From positions 1-6,425 of the forward strand of contig JAKSDN010000017.1 of assembly GCA_022360075.1 (NCBI GenBank): 6,425 nt of DNA, given 5' to 3'. The notes beneath the pieces are model-generated. The model was not told the DNA's origin and did not search any database. It saw nothing but the letters and a program-made list of their open reading frames with translations. Positions within the stretch are counted from its first letter, which is position 1. Every line of letters starts with the position of its first letter. The stretch is from Kiloniellales bacterium. Lineage in GTDB: Bacteria; Pseudomonadota; Alphaproteobacteria; Kiloniellales; JAKSDN01. This document shows, in pieces, positions 6,208-6,425 of the stretch. Made by a program: the position numbers and the translations under genes.

Positions 6208-6425
6208 CTATAGCATCAACTTCAACCGCGGCCCCACTTGGACGAAGCCGTACCGCGTGTAGAAGTCCACCGTGCGCTGCCACCGCGGCACGTCGGGCGC
6301 ACCGACTTCCAGGCGCGGCCAGCCGCGCTCCCGCGCGACCCGCTCTGCGGCCTCGATCATCGTCGCGCCGAGGCCGGAAGAGCGATATCGCGGATCGATA
6401 TAGAGCTCGGTGATCTCGCCGAACA
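6208..6425 (-). CDS. GNAT-family N-acetyltransferase (C-terminal part)
   Basis: The minus-strand frame enters from the right edge and ends at TAG 6210-6208, giving 72 residues. It shows the GNAT core: the strand EITELYIDPRYR, the acetyl-CoA pyrophosphate-binding loop RSSGLGATMIEAA (R-x-x-G-x-G/A type), the helix AERVARERGWPRLEVGAP, and the final FYTRYGFVQVGPRLKLML. The pattern is that of small soluble acetyltransferases; the substrate cannot be predicted. It points in the same direction as folP, with the palindromic repeat between them, so it need not share its transcript. The N-terminal half is outside the window. Confidence 0.88.
   Translation of the reverse strand, partial: FGEITELYIDPRYRSSGLGATMIEAAERVARERGWPRLEVGAPDVPRWQRTVDFYTRYGFVQVGPRLKLML

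Noticed and set aside
1..6425. tRNA, rRNA or CRISPR array
   Set aside because: No cloverleaf with tRNA-like conserved loops, no rRNA-like sequence and no regularly spaced short repeats were seen; the 6096-6189 cloverleaf lacks T-loop and anticodon features.

Overview
The window is high-GC proteobacterial DNA, probably from an alphaproteobacterium. This is inferred from the GC3-rich codon use, the PQQ genes and a FolP with a long N-terminal extension. In outline it is a chromosomal pqqD-pqqE / folP locus that has been split by about 3.4 kb of foreign, decaying DNA.

Left (1-1305): the 3' end of pqqD overlaps a complete pqqE by four bases. Right (4933-6425): a complete folP on the minus strand, a cloverleaf-like intergenic repeat just upstream of it, and the C-terminal half of a GNAT acetyltransferase at the window edge. 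A 192-bp segment holding the last 46 codons of pqqE, the 18-bp gap and the last codons of folP occurs twice in direct orientation (1165-1356 and 4774-4965, 186/192 identical by hand count). The ancestral arrangement was therefore convergent pqqE and folP, 18 bp apart.

Middle (1357-4773): no intact core mobile-element gene remains. From left to right it holds a 5'-truncated, frameshifted type II secretin gene (gspD) fused directly to the repeat; a possible minus-strand gene remnant; an AT-rich (about 37% GC) patch with a two-gene minus-strand operon of small membrane proteins; a frameshifted unrecognised plus-strand gene bracketed by an 11-nt inverted repeat; and a minus-strand rolling-circle-type replication initiator gene broken by two single-base frameshifts near its start.

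The simplest reading is that a circular replicon carrying a pqqE-folP fragment integrated by single crossover, which gave the direct repeats, and then decayed. PQQ and folate genes kept their full reading frames. The two small membrane genes are the only insert genes that look intact, and they are the part most likely to be new biology; their function cannot be read from the sequence.
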